Shown here: positions 33,497-45,697 of the stretch, piece by piece
Position numbering within the stretch: position 1 is the stretch's first letter
Layout of the letters: every line of letters starts with the position of its first letter
Origin: Dryococelus australis
Lineage: Eukaryota; Arthropoda; Insecta; Phasmatodea; Phasmatidae
DNA length: 64,000 nt
Assembly: GCA_029891345.1 (NCBI GenBank)
Contig: CM057009.1
Location: forward strand, 93,852,916-93,916,915
Direction: 5' to 3'
Made by a program: the position numbers and the translations under genes
The notes under the pieces: generated by a model
Database searches by the model: none
What the model was told of the DNA's origin: nothing
Seen by the model: only the letters and a program-made list of their open reading frames with translations

Positions 33497-34172
33497 TTAC
33501 ACATTATACCGTCTCTCCCTTTCCTACTCCTCCTCTGACTATTTGACCTCTCTCTCTCTCTTTCTCTGTTCACTAATGTCAAGACTGGTGAAAGGGGTGA
33601 TGTACTCAATAGGGTTACGTAGCTCTGTCAATTTACTAATAACACCAGGGAATTCACAACACAATAACATTTATTGAACATTAACCATATTAAGATTGAA
33701 TACAGTATTATACAAAACCAGCTAACAGTTATTGATTACTTCTGATGGCACAATGCAGATTATAATATGATATACTTGATTTGCCTAACCTTGCCAGTAA
33801 TTATTAATTAATGCTTGAGCGGGCAACAGGGTCTCAACGTAGAGTGTTACACCTAACTGCCAGCTCGACAGTTATGCTCACCATAAAACTCTGTAGATCG
33901 ACCCAGAACTCCTCCAGGCCTCGATGTTGTGATATCCTCCTTCTCGTTACCAGCTCCGGTAACTTAACATGGTGTTACCTCGATCATGATTGTTTCACTG
34001 GGGGGGGGGGGGGGCGCATCTGTGGCCTTTTTATACGCTTCACCCAGTAGGTCAGTTGCGTTTGCTTACAAGGCAGTCTTGACCCATAGCGCGTTGCACT
34101 TTAAGTGGTATATTCTCATCTGGCCATCATAGCGTAAGTGGTAATTCGTGAGCGGCCTTCCTGGCCGCTATA
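33497..34172 (-). mobile_element. Gypsy LTR (left copy, 3' LTR of a minus-strand element)
   Basis: About 676 bp is highly similar to 45,698-46,371 over its whole length. On the minus strand it starts TATAGCGGCC (canonical TG changed to TA) immediately after CCTGGGGGATAG, a good polypurine tract. The low-coordinate end reads TTACACATTATACCG, while the other copy has TGTTACATAACACCG. A 15-base G run lies at 34,000-34,014. ACAT is present at 33,501-33,504 and just after the right copy (46,372-46,375), and may be the target duplication. Confidence 0.8.
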
Positions 34173-34330
34173 CTATCCCCCAGGTCAAAATAAAGGCCGT
34201 CCTGGCAGTGGCAGTAGCATAGGTAAAGTACAAGTATGAAGCTTGTCAGTGTGGTTGCAAAGAAGAGAAGCAGGCCGAGGAGTTTAAGCCTTGGATGAAA
34301 GGCGACGAATGGTAGCATTCGCGGGAATTA
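34173..34330 (-). pseudogene. Env membrane-anchor tail next to the 3' LTR
   Basis: The minus frame has LKLLGLLLFFATTLTSFILV followed by LYLCYCHCQDG. This is a single membrane-spanning segment with a short Cys-rich tail that ends beside the polypurine tract and LTR, as in env-bearing gypsy elements. A second, complete env remnant lies 2 kb away (37,567-36,335), so this may belong to a different element. Confidence 0.5.
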
Positions 34331-36334
34331 TGAATTGCAGTATCGTAGGGGCAAGGCTAAATTTGAGACCTTGTTTAACAATGAAGGAATAGTTTAAGTT
34401 ATATAAGAAAATCATTTAAGGGGAAGTTATTAGCAAATGGCAAGGTAGGGAAATGGAAATAGTATAATCCTTGAACATCAACAGCATACAAAAACATACA
34501 AGATTAAGGTGGCCAAAACTGAAATGTAACCTATCTGAGCATGTTGTGTTGTGTGACCACAGGATAGAAGGAGGAATGTCCAACGCCACATTTAATGTTA
34601 AGTTAAAAATCTCCTCAAAGCTAGACGCTGAACACGGGTGAGAGGAAGTTTTGAATATTGCGCGCATGTGGTCAAGTGCGCTCGACATTGTGACAGAACA
34701 TGAATACTTTAGGAGAGTACAAGATTGTTAAATAAACGTGCCGGCTGGCTGAAACAATAAAAGCTTGATAATTATAAGAGGGTACTTAAGCCCGTAAGTT
34801 TGAAAGTGAAAATGTATACAAGGGAATTATTGAATACAAATGGGAAGTTACTACCTGTGTGAAGTGTAGGAGCATGCCTGAGGTTGGCAGTATGGGACGG
34901 TCGCGCCGCCTTTTGTCTAACTTGCGAGAGCAAGAACACTGAGTTAGCAATTTGTAGCCAGTGAGTGGCGTGTGCTTTGTTTTCGCTTTAGGAAAATACT
35001 TACATACAACATTTCCATACACTAGTTTATTCGTAAGCTACAGCTAAGTACACAGTTTCTTTTCTTTAACATATTGACTAATAAAAGAAAATTATATGAG
35101 TAGCAATTACAAACACTTAAGCTTAACAATACATGGCAGGTATAGAAGATTTGAATATAATAATAAAATATTAGTGAATGACAGTAAGGTATAGTTAAAT
35201 GTGGCAAGGAGGTTGTTAGAACCTTTACAGGCACGCCTGTGGCGGGTAGTTAAATGTTCATATTCTTGAAGTGGTTCACTTATAGTGTGCGAGGGCACTC
35301 GGTACTGTTCACTTTTAAAACGCACTCATTGGGATTCACCAAAGTTCAACATTGTAATAGCTTGCACGCAGGCAGAGCTTTGAGTTCGATTAGCTGTTTG
35401 CACTTCTAATAGTAGTGTCTGTTGTTAATCACGTGCGGAGAACACAATACTTATTTTTAAAAGGCTGAAGTGGTGTCAACATTTACATAATGTAACATAG
35501 ATATTCGTGAGGACACGAATTTGAAATATACATATATATCAATATCCATACTAAGAAATATATGTTATGTTGAACACAATTATAAGACAAACATAATATT
35601 AGAATTTTTTTGTTTTAAAAGCTTAAATTTAACAGTTTACATTCATTTCTTATAGGTAGGCTGTTTTGCAGAACATTTTATTCAGCATTGATATATACAA
35701 CATAGTTCGTGAAATATATATACAAGTACCTGCAGGTGTAGGGTAAGGAAAAGGAATAAAATAAGAGATGTGTACACCAACTAGCACAATACTTAACGCA
35801 TACGTAGAGATAATATGTAGAATATCACTGAGCTAAACATACAGGAAGGACCACTGTTCGTGGCCTTAATCTATATTAAAATAAAGTACCCTATTTAATA
35901 ACACTCATTTGCACTGTAGTGCAGTTTACTCATTAGATCCATGTGAATGGAATCAACTAATTTTACTGGAAGCATTGAAATGCAATTAAAACTGGAACAA
36001 GTAAGCATCCCAGGAGGCATTGTCTCTTAATAATAATAAAAATGTTAAAAGAAAGAAAATAATTATATACATGTGGACCAGTAGGCCGGAATGCACTATA
36101 GAGGCGCTGAAGTGCTGCGTTGACGTAATCAGGAATAGCATTGCATTTGTTTTATATTTAAGTTCCTTTTTTTTCGTAATGAACTCTCATTTGTGGAAAA
36201 TATATACCTTAGCAGTGTCGGCTAAACACCATACTTAAACACAAACAACAAGTATACATACTTAGCAGCTTGGGTATATTCAAGAGAGTTGCATTCACTA
36301 ATATCGTGAGCAAGAAAATACATGGTTGTAGAGC
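34331..36334. other. Unassigned DNA inside the gypsy composite
   Basis: This is 2 kb without a recognised gene between the two env tails. It could hold the 3' end of element B2 or part of another insertion. No LTR end could be defined. Confidence 0.35.
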
Positions 36335-37567
36335 TCATGGGGGTGCGTTAATATGGGACAAAAGCACGGACATGTGCACTAGTTTCAAATATAATGTAAT
36401 GACAGCAAAAACAAGTAAAATAATAAGTGCTATAGAGGCGTAATCAAAATGGCTAGCCTCTAAGATAGAGAAAAGTTTGTGGTTTCTGAACATAACCTGG
36501 CAGATTGGTATCAACAGTTGGCAATACTGGTAAGTCCATTGGATTTTAATGCCAGTTAGTATCAAAGGCAGAAGTAATATTGGAAAACTGAATCCTAGAC
36601 GTGAGTGACAATTGCTGTTGGTGGAACGACTGTTCGTTCATCCAGTGGATGGTTACCACAATACTGAGGATGAGATCCAGTTTTCATAACTCGATTTTTA
36701 GTCTTGTTAGATCATCTGTGAGTTGACATTTGTTTACTCCGTTGAGGGGCAATCTGTTCAATTGCCAGGCATGGATATAGGACTGTACCAAGTGTTCAAG
36801 AACTATGTTGTTGGTTAACTCCAACATACTTGTAGAGAGCAAGTGAATTTGAGCTTCAACATTGTCAAGCTTACTGACAGTTAAAAGTTGCTCTTGCAAC
36901 ACCTTTGAAATACTGTTGACAGTTTGAGCCAAGCTGTTTACTTTATATTCCATTTTATGCTCTAGTTCATGAATAACCTGGAAGGATATGTTGAGGGCAT
37001 TATTTGTATTTTGGATATTATCAGCGAGTGCAGTGACTTGGTTATTGAGCATGGTATCATCATCCAACAAGCCGCGTATTTAGTAGTTAACACATTACAA
37101 CACCCCCCAAGGAACTGTATACCTCTTTTGGGGCAGAACTGGGTATTCACATCATCCAGGAATTCTCTCAAGATACTAGTTTCAATTATCTCCAAATAGT
37201 CGTGAATAATTTTACCGTTCTTGCAAGATGTGGAGTTTTTTATTGCACAGGCTACGTGCAAGTACTGTTCTAGTGTTGTGGGAGGTTTGGGGAGGTGCAA
37301 TAGTAATTAATAAACAATAGGAATAGTTTCCTCAAAATAGAAGTCTACTGCAGCGGAAGAATAGTAGAGTTCCGCATGTGTGTGAAACAGAGCTGGTTCT
37401 GCCAGGACAGCTGACAAAACCAAGGACAGTGTGGCAATGAATTTGGCCACACGCCAAGCTGTGGAGAGCCCCCACTCCGCAACTGGAACTTGTGCTGTGG
37501 TTGGCGTTGCCATGGCAACGAGCTGTGCATGCGCCTGGTGTGTCTTGCACCAGCACAGTGTCGCCAA
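36335..37567 (-). pseudogene. Errantivirus-like env (F-protein type), decayed
   Basis: The N-terminal piece (37,567-37,307) has a signal-peptide-like hydrophobic stretch (VAKFIATLSLVLSAVLAEP). The next frame (37,300-36,962) ends its surface part at a basic site (PKR) followed by a Gly/hydrophobic stretch, the position of the cleavage site and fusion peptide. The following frame (37,070-36,684) is a long heptad-like helical region with many Asn and Leu. A membrane anchor (ALIILLVFAVITLYLKLV) lies near 36,440. The order matches errantiviral env proteins related to baculovirus F. Frame breaks make it non-functional. Confidence 0.7.
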
Positions 37568-37939
37568 TGGTGCCTGACGGACGAAACAGCGCCTGGTGGC
37601 TGCTGCAGGTGTGGTGCAGGGAACATGAAGTTGGCGAGCGTGGAATCCCCACTTTGCTCGCCACCGCCCTGCAGTGGTCGCGTGGCGTAGCGGCAGTCAG
37701 TAAATCGGTGAGCGCCTCACTCTGGTCAGCTCTGGGCTGCGAACACCGTGCTGAGTCTAGAGAGTTATCAGCACACTAAGTTGCGACGTGAGCAGGCTGC
37801 ACAATCTGCAGTTCACGCAACGGCCCACTCGTGTAAACACTGTGTATTTCCCCAGGAGAGAATGATATAAACTGTAACATTTTTAATGCACATGTTAAAC
37901 ACTGAACAACATAACACTGAAAATAAAATTGACAATATA

Positions 37940-38990
37940 CTAATTTAACCCACAGATGCGGGCTTAACGTGACGTGTGCACACTGTGTCATACTTGGGTG
38001 TACCAGTTTTGTTAATCTGAATACTCACAGTGGAGTCGCCTAAAATATTGGTCACCCTAAAGGGACCGCAGTAGTGGTGCGTTAAAGTCTTCTGCCTGCC
38101 TCTATTGCTTAGCCAGACGTAATCGTTTACATGTAACATATTCTCTTAATGAGTGCTATCAAAGTGGTTCTTCTGACTTATCTGAGCATGAAGTAAATTT
38201 ATTTTGGCCATTTCATGGTTTTGCAAAAGTTTCTGACACCAATCATAAGCATGTGGCGAATGCTGGGCAGTGACCACCTGTGCCAGAAGGGCAGCTTCCA
38301 TACCATGTAATAAGTAAAATGGAGTAAATTTGGTCGTGGTGTTGATGCTGGAATTGTAATTAAATGGTATGAACTCGACGTATAAATCCCAGTTGGTCTG
38401 ATCGGTATTAGCACAAGCTGTAAGTTGCTCACCAATGATACAATTAGAAAACTTGACAAGAGCATTGCACCGAGGGTTATATGCTGTGGTGGTGAGTTTC
38501 TTTATCCTGAAAGTCTTTAAAGATTACTGAACAGTTCATTTTAGAAACTAGTCCCCGTATCTGTTAATATTAATTGAGGGTATCCAAATTGTAAAACAAC
38601 CTGTTTGATAAATTCCGCGCAAGTGGCAGCATCAAATAGAGGAAACTGCCTTGGCTACAACATACCGTGTTGTGTGCTCCGTCATAACTATGATATATTT
38701 GTTCTCACGCATAGTGATGGGTAGAGGTCCTTTGGCATCCAAAGCCCAAGTGGATAACAGCGGTTGGGGGGCATAGAAGTTAATTGACCTATAGGTTTAT
38801 CATTAGTGGCTATAGTTTTCTGGCAAGTGGGGCATGATTTTACATAATCTTTAACATTTGCGTGCATGGTATCCCAGTAATAAGTCTGCCTGATTTTCTG
38901 TAGTGTTTTAAATACGCCAAAATGATCGCCTCCAAATATTGTCTCGTGGTGCGCCTGAATAATTTCTTTCACCTAGAGTTTGGGGACAAG
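37940..38990 (-). pseudogene. Gypsy B2 integrase
   Basis: The HHCC zinc finger is intact in 38,972-38,688 (EIIQAHHETIFGGDHFG through SCPTCQKT). The core follows in broken frames, with VMTEHTTRYV near the first Asp region and several stops between. The C-terminal domain at 38,139-37,945 (NDYVWLSNRG, HYCGPFRVTNILGDSTVSIQ) is a good GPY/F-type SH3 fold and ends RHVKPASVG. The env signal-peptide frame starts about 400 bases downstream. Confidence 0.8.
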
Positions 38991-39699
38991 AGTAAGCTTT
39001 GACATGTCTTGTGACGTATTAAGTTTCAAAAACATTTCACCATTCGCTACTATACCATACCATCTACTCTACTTGCGATAGTTGTTATCTGCTTGATTCG
39101 GATTGAGTATAGCTTGTTTCAGTTGTTTTATATGATGGTCATTGTCGTACTTGCCAACAAAAGGGGAGATATTCACAACAAGCGGACATAGTTGAAAGAT
39201 TCAATCATCATCAATTTTTTTATACTCTTGGGTATGCGTGTACACAGGCAAAAAGTGAAGTTCGTTTGATTTGACAACAATAAGGATTTTTCATTTCAAT
39301 ACAGGGTCAAGACATGTGGTTTCTAATGTGTGGCTACTATCTTGTTTGATTACCTGAACATTGATCTGATACAAGGTGGTAATAATTTTACAAATCACGT
39401 GCATCGGAAAGACATCTTCGTTTGCAGGTGCCTTGGCTATGCGATCATGATCTTGTTCCTGGTATTGCGACTTAAAATAAGGTTTGATGTCCTCCCAATG
39501 ACTCTTGGTGTATTGAGATACAGTATTTCTGATTTTGTCAGCTTTACGTGTATCCTAGAAGATGGCTTCTGCAAAGGCTCTGTACAGGGAGGTGCATGTG
39601 AACATGTTTTCTTTGACGATGCAAGAAGTGTTGTTCAGTTTAATTTTGTGAGTCGGCACTTGAGGGGCAGTAGTAATGTGGCTCAGGGCGTCAGGGAGA

Positions 39700-40169
39700 G
39701 TGTTTAATTTACCTCATACAATGGTAGCTTCAAAATCATATTCGCTGAGCGCTTCCGCCATTTTCTGAATACAAATATTGTGCTAAGCCATAGAGCGTAG
39801 GTATCACAAGCTATCGTGATCAGTCTCAATTTTGAAGTGCCTACCGTATATGTACTGACGAAAATGGCTACACAAGTACTTAATAGTGCCAAGCTCTCTC
39901 TCCATGGTATTCCAACGTGCTTCCTTAATGGATAGTTTTTTGGATGCAAATGCAATGATCGCACGTTGTTTGGAGTGCGGCTCTTCTTGTAGGTGGGTTC
40001 CGCCTATTGCATCATTACTCGCATTGCAAGCTAATATGGTCGGTTTATCCTCATCAAATTTCTTTAATACTGGGGCTTTTAATATAGCGTGTTTCATGTT
40101 AATAAATGCTTTCTCCTGAATTCCCTGCCATTTGAAGGGAATGGAATGTTTCGTTAGCTCTATAAGCAC
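39700..40169 (-). pseudogene. Gypsy B2 RNase H
   Basis: The minus frame starts with the RT connection (HSIPFKWQGIQEKAFINMKH) and continues with ILACNASNDAIGGTHLQEE, where the first catalytic Asp reads Asn. It then has KKLSIKEARWNTMERELGTI with the Glu, and IETDHDSL with the next Asp. The layout is standard gypsy RNase H with at least one active-site change. Confidence 0.8.
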
Positions 40170-40189
40170 CTGCGCTATTCTTGCTTAAT

Positions 40190-41040
40190 CTTTGATGCAT
40201 CACCGGAGGTATAACGTCATGCCAAGGAAAGTACGCAGTTGTTTCAAATTAGTTGGGGGTGCCATTTGCTTTATGGCTGCAACTTTATCAGGGTCAGGGG
40301 TAATGATGTGGCCTAAAACTTTGATGGTCTGTTCAGCAAAAGTACATTTGTTAGTGTTGACTTTAACATTAAACAATCTCAATCTCTCAAAAACTTTGTT
40401 AATATTATCTAGTGTTCATCAAACAAGTTGCCCAGAATGACTGTGTCATCTATATACACAATGGCTGTTGTCCATGTAAGTGGACCTAAGAGGGTGTTTA
40501 TTAACATCGGAAAGTATTGAAAGGAGGGGGGGTGGAAAGGCCCATTGGCATTCTTTTATACTGGAAAGAACCAACCCCATCAATTGAAAGGCGAGCGTAT
40601 GGTGGTCTTGTTGCCTAACCAGTATGCTATAAAATCCTGAAAAAATATCTAGTCTAGGCTAGTAATGTAGCCTAGAATTCTGAAGGGCGTTCAAAATATC
40701 TTCAGTACGAAATAAAAAGGTATTGGACTGTAGTGAGGTACTGGTTTAACTTATGAAAGTCAGTCAAAAATTGTAATCCGCCATACTTCTTAGATACGGT
40801 GCAGAATAGGGAGAATCCGCAGGTTCGATAATGTTAGCATGTACCATATCATTAATTTGGACTAGAAGCTCATCCCTGACTTTAGGACTAATTCTAAAAG
40901 GCCTGATTGAAATGAGCTTGTCAGTGATTAGTTTGAACTTTATTACAAAATTGTGTGCCTCGGTTAACTCTAAAATGGAGTCTGAATCTGTTTATGAGAG
41001 TTAATAATATTGGTAATAGTCTCTCTTTGCTTGGTAGTAA
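40190..41040 (-). pseudogene. Gypsy B2 reverse transcriptase
   Basis: Frames are heavily broken. The YIDD box is readable on the minus strand at about 40,445-40,456 (VYIDD). The 40,382-40,200 frame has the thumb block NVKVNTNKCTFAEQTIKVLG and LKQLRTFLGM. The upstream fingers and palm (41.0-40.5 kb) are recognisable only in short pieces. Confidence 0.7.
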
Positions 41041-41062
41041 GTTTAGGTTTGATATGAGGTGT

Positions 41063-41794
41063 TTAAGTGAGTTGTGATTCAAAAGTATCCAAGGCATGCA
41101 ATGAGTGTTTGACTGTCATGGTAGCAACAGTTGGCAATGGCTCATAGTATAATGTCACTTGTAGTAGCTTATTGGAATCGTGGCCATATATGAGCATATC
41201 ATATTTTAATATCGGAATGATGTATTTAGTGCTGAAATCCACACCTAAGATAATGTCTTGTTGGAGGTTGTCGACCATTAAAAAGTTTTGAGGGTAAGTG
41301 CACCCTTAAATTCCCAGATTAATAATTGTTTCAAATTTGGGGGGCGCTAATACAGAAGTAGCTGCAACCAAGGTAACTTGTGCCTGCAAGTGGTAAATAG
41401 TTTGATTGGTAACTAATGTAGTAGCTATACATATTTGAGAACAGCCTGTGTCAAATAATGCGAAGTATGTTTTGCCTCTAATGGATATGCAAACGTGTGG
41501 TGTTGCAGTACAGATTCCTACTTTCTGACAATGGACAGTGGATGTGGCGCGCACTCGTATACATAACTTACTTCGAGGTGCTAGCTCGCTCAGTATGTCT
41601 TGCAATATGGACTCATCATCGCAGTGTGTGCTCGTTGCATTGTGCAAACAAACAGGAGTGTCTACTGTGCACTTAGGCATCGGCGGCTCTAGATAATTTG
41701 TTTTCGGCATCAGCCCAAATTGTTCTTGAATCTTTTGAAACGGTTTCCTACGTCCATGCAAAAGTCGAATTTCTGATTGGGGAAGAGAGTACAT
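41063..41794 (-). pseudogene. Gypsy B2 aspartic protease
   Basis: The 41,794-41,306 frame has the active site YFALFDTGCSQICIA (DTG). The 41,278-41,063 frame gives the C-terminal motif DIILGVDFSTKY, equivalent to the ILG-x-DF of retropepsins. A frame break separates them. The enzyme would process the polyprotein. Confidence 0.75.
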
Positions 41795-42023
41795 TGCCGA
41801 CTTTTATGGCCTACATAAAAACAGTGTGTACAGGTATTTTGCGCCAGGCTACCGGGGCCTGCTACTTTCAGCTGCGTGGTAGCAATTTGCTAAGGCTTGG
41901 CAATGTTGCAATCTGGCACGCGCTGGGGCAATGATGTGGAAATGTTGACCTGCTTTGCATGGGGGAGGTGTGTGGTGCGCGGGGCCAGCAACACACGAAA
42001 AATTTTCTAAGATGGAGCTGCGG

Positions 42024-43560
42024 CTAACCTATTTGCGTGGGCGTGTGTTGCTTGCCTGACCTGTTTGTGGAAAGTGGTTTCGCCGGTGGTGCAAAATCAA
42101 TTCGTGAACTAGCATGTTGAACTTTATTTTCTGTATGCGCACACACATTACTATGAACTGGGCAATTTTTCTTTGTCACTGGCAGGGTGCTATGTGAATT
42201 AAATTGAGCGATATCTGCGTATGAGCACTGTGGCACAACTTTGTTGAACATGGTCCGACAAGCATCACAGGCTCGGACCTACTGTTCCTGGGCGGGGGAA
42301 GAACGTTTGTCCCTGTAATATTCCCCATAAACGTCCCTCTGTACATGTCTGTTATGTTTTGGTGGCACCCTAAAGGGCCTGTCTGGTAGTGTGTGCCGTT
42401 TTTATAGGGTCCTGGGTGTTATTGATGTCTGTATTATTCCCTATTCTGTGGCCACTCTATTACCGTGTGGCGGCGGTACCTGGGCCTAACGTATGTGTTG
42501 CTGTGGGTGATGGGTGGGGGTGGAAATGTAAGTGTTTGTACTTGTTTTTGAGGGCATTTGTAAGTGTTCTTAATCATGTCCAGCTGTTTTAAAATAGCTA
42601 TCTCCTCATGTAGTTTAGCGTATTGTGGGGGTGGGTGCATTCTGTTCAATGTTTTGTGAGTATCTGTACATTCCAAGCTCAATGTTTTTAATGTTGTGTA
42701 GTAGCTGATTTGGTGTTATGTTCTCTAATGGTACAAGTTTGTCGACAAGTTATGGTAGGAGAGAATCCCAAATTATATTAACGAATTCAGGCTCAGGCAA
42801 TTGTGGTACACACTTGTTTTGTAAAATGTTAAGTTTTCAATGTGAACTTGAGCACTTTCACAGTGTTTTTGTCACGTAGAGTGTAAAATCTGTTTGTATT
42901 TATCCTGTGTGTCGAGTTTTGTAGATGTCTGTAAGAGTTTGTCCTCAACTTGATTCCAAGTGAGTTTAACAGCACTGGCATAATATAGGTTCTCGTAGGT
43001 CTTCTTTGCAGCCCCTACCAGATAAAACTTCAATCGCCATCATTTTTCAAGATCGGACTTTTTGTTTAACTCACTGACAGCATCAAAGGTGTCTAAAAAC
43101 TCCTCGACGCTGGCATGATTTTCTCCTGAGAAAGTGGGAATGTGGTGTGTTTCTGGAATTACAATATTTACTGGGAATGGTGTGGTTTGGGGTTGGCTAG
43201 GTGGATTTGTGGTGTTGTCAGTGTTTGTAGCAGGAATGGAAATTAGATGTGTGTGTGTTCTTTGAAAAGTTTGGCATGGACATGGTCTGTGATTATAGCT
43301 TATGCTAGGCTGGTTAAATGTTGATAAGTGAGGGGAGATGCTTTCAAGAGGTGTAATGTGTTCTGCATTAGCACTGCTTAACTGGTTTAGCAACTGCTCA
43401 TGTATGTCTAGTGTTCGTGTCGGTGCGCCTGATCCAAGTGTGAGTTTTTTTAACTATATCTCTGCTCGTTTGTGTGGGAGATGTGTGTGCAGTGCTCATG
43501 TGGAAATGTTTGCATTAAAGTGAGTAGTGTATTTGGTGCCGTGCACTTTGAGTAACTTAT
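42024..43560 (-). pseudogene. Gypsy B2 gag
   Basis: The 43,393-43,040 frame is Pro/Thr/His-rich and ends with HIPTFSGENHASVEEFLDTF, the start of capsid. The 42,682-42,434 frame is the later gag region, similar in place and composition to B1 gag at 7.5-7.1 kb. The 42,251-42,024 frame is basic and may reach the nucleocapsid. The coding strand is strongly A/C-rich. Confidence 0.7.
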
Positions 43561-44080
43561 AATTAATACTAAATACAAAAGATAATAATTTTTGGAATAT
43601 CACTGAAGTACACACAAAACACAAGTTGGGATTTCCAATCTGATTAAGGGAACAGGACTACCACATGCATTAAAAGTGTATAACATGCATTATCTTACAG
43701 ACCGTGATGTGATGTAGTTGCTAGCCTGGCAAGGCTGCCTACGCTTACTGCTGATGCGCACATCGCGAACTGACCTACAACACACTATAGCTTACAGCGT
43801 ATGCCTTGGCATCACGGAGATGAACAGCTGCTACGCTTACCGGTGTGAATAGAAACAATTGGCAAATAGTCTTTATATCAAAGTAATGGAGGTATAGTAT
43901 TGTGAATAGAAGTCTAGTTTGACATGAATAACAGTAATAAAAATACTCATTAAACAACAAGTACTGATGCTTTTCACGCTGTGTGGACAGCGTGAGGCAC
44001 AGCAACGTCTCTTTCTCGCTGCGTGCAATCCCTACGCGAGGCGCAATTGAAATTTGTAATGAAAGTGAGCTAACTCGCCT

Positions 44081-44102
44081 AAGCACGAGGTGGATCGTGC
44101 CA
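44081..44102 (-). other. Gypsy B2 primer-binding site
   Basis: The minus strand reads TGGCACGATCCACCTCGTG two bases after an LTR-like end (CCAATACA). The CCA-complementary TGG start and its position before the leader and gag support a tRNA primer site. The B1 leader has TGGCACGG at the equivalent place. The tRNA is not identified. Confidence 0.5.
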
Positions 44103-44104
44103 GT

Positions 44105-45344
44105 TGTATTGGCACAGCTTAATTTTTTTTTTATTTCTATTCATTTTATAAGTTCTTCATTAATTACTTCAACAAAAATGATTGGTTTAATTAAAACGTG
44201 GTCATGTTAGCAGTTATATTTGTTTGATTTGTTTATGCTATTCAAAATGTAAAACATTGAGAATCTATTTAAAATTATTTTACTATTGCCGTGATCTTGT
44301 TAACTTGAAGAGGCAAATTATTTGATCTTAATTTAATGAGTATTTAGTATTTGCAAGTTGCAAATATAATTTAAAGTAACCTAATGAAATAATTGTTAGT
44401 TATGTCTGTTTTATACATCTTTCTTAATATTGTATTATGTATTGATTAGTCATACCAGACTGGAGTTCTGAGCATGATCAATTTCATATATATTCTTGCT
44501 CGCGAGTTTATTGCCTCCTTGTTGAACTTAACCATATAGCATGTAATTGTTCTACAAATATTTATCTATTTCTGTACTTTCTTCTTTCCATGTATTTGGT
44601 AATTTCACCCGCCGACAAGGGTAAGTTAAACTGTTTTTTTCTTTTTTTTTTTTTGCCTTTTGTGTTATTTTTTGTGTGCGCCGAGCCACATTATTTTTTT
44701 TCTTTGAAATATATTGTAGCAGTGCATGTGTTGGAGTTTCGTTCTACGATGTAGTAGATCATGGCCAACATCCCTCCTGGGATGATTTCTTTACAGCCTT
44801 TCTTGATTTCTTCTTGAGTGCTGCTTTTTGGCCTACGCAGCAGACAAAATTTTGATTCTCTCCAGCACCAAGTAAATTCTAACAATTTTGTTCGCATGCC
44901 ACGTGCTCTGAGCTTGCCGCTCTCATTAACATGAACTGTTCATAGACTGGTTGAATTAAATTTTTCTTAACATTGGCAACTAATTAACATGATTGTGTTT
45001 TTTTGGGACAATAAAATATGTAACCTACAAAATTAAGAAAAGTTCAAGTGCCCTTATGGCTAATACTTGCAAACGGGTACCCGAAGGTGATTTCACTTGC
45101 TGTCTTGCTGAAAATAGCATGTTTTGTTTTAAAGTAACTTGATTTGAAAAGAGAAGGCCTTAGTTGTGAAAGGTATTGAATACTCAAGATCCTTTTATAT
45201 CTAAATTAATTATTTAAATATTTATTGTACTCGTATAAAATGCTCAAGTTTATATGCTTATATGTTGTATGCCAAATGATTATATATGTGTGTGTGTGTG
45301 TGTGCGTGCGTGCGCATGCGTGCGTGTGTGTGTGCGCGCGTGCA

Positions 45345-45377
<33 letters not shown>

Positions 45378-45697
45378 GAGAGAGAGATATTTTGTCATTG
45401 TACTATTTTTTTTTTTTTTTTACTGAAATTTCCTCCTCTTAAAATATAAGTACACTGGTGTGGTTAATCTATATTTAACTGTTGTTCTACATGGATAACA
45501 AAAGAAAATGACAACCAACAAACCATTTAATTGATAAAATAATATAGTTCTACAAATTAGTTTTTTGTAAAGACCGGAGCACTAACTTAAGATCTGCAAA
45601 CACTACTACAACAAGAATCTGTATCCACCCTTCCACATGTATCATCCTTGTGTCGTGATGAAAGTACCTATCAGTGCTGGAATCAACTACATGAGGC
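44105..45697. other. Possible B2 5' LTR start, then unassigned AT-rich DNA
   Basis: The plus strand starts TGTATTGGCACAGC, similar to the inner end of the B1 LTR (TGTAGTGGTACCC). The rest up to the right LTR has no recognised gene. A short minus frame at 44,897-44,691 is unrecognised. Confidence 0.35.
45284..45388. repeat. Compound microsatellite (TG)n-(CA)n-(GA)n
   Basis: A TG/CG-alternating run is followed by CACACA and AGAGAG. The TG and CA parts are mutually complementary and could fold back. Confidence 0.95.

Noticed and set aside
33501-33504. ACAT as a proven 4-bp duplication of the gypsy insert
   Set aside because: ACAT also lies at the inner edge of the right LTR, so it may be part of the LTR end. 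It is kept only as a possibility.
37490-37779. Plus-strand ORFs opposite env start
   Set aside because: They are antisense shadows of the env signal-peptide frame in a GC-richer patch.
45225-45449. Open frames through the microsatellite
   Set aside because: Frames of VCVCVR/THTHTE-type repeats are produced by the dinucleotide tract and do not encode a real protein.
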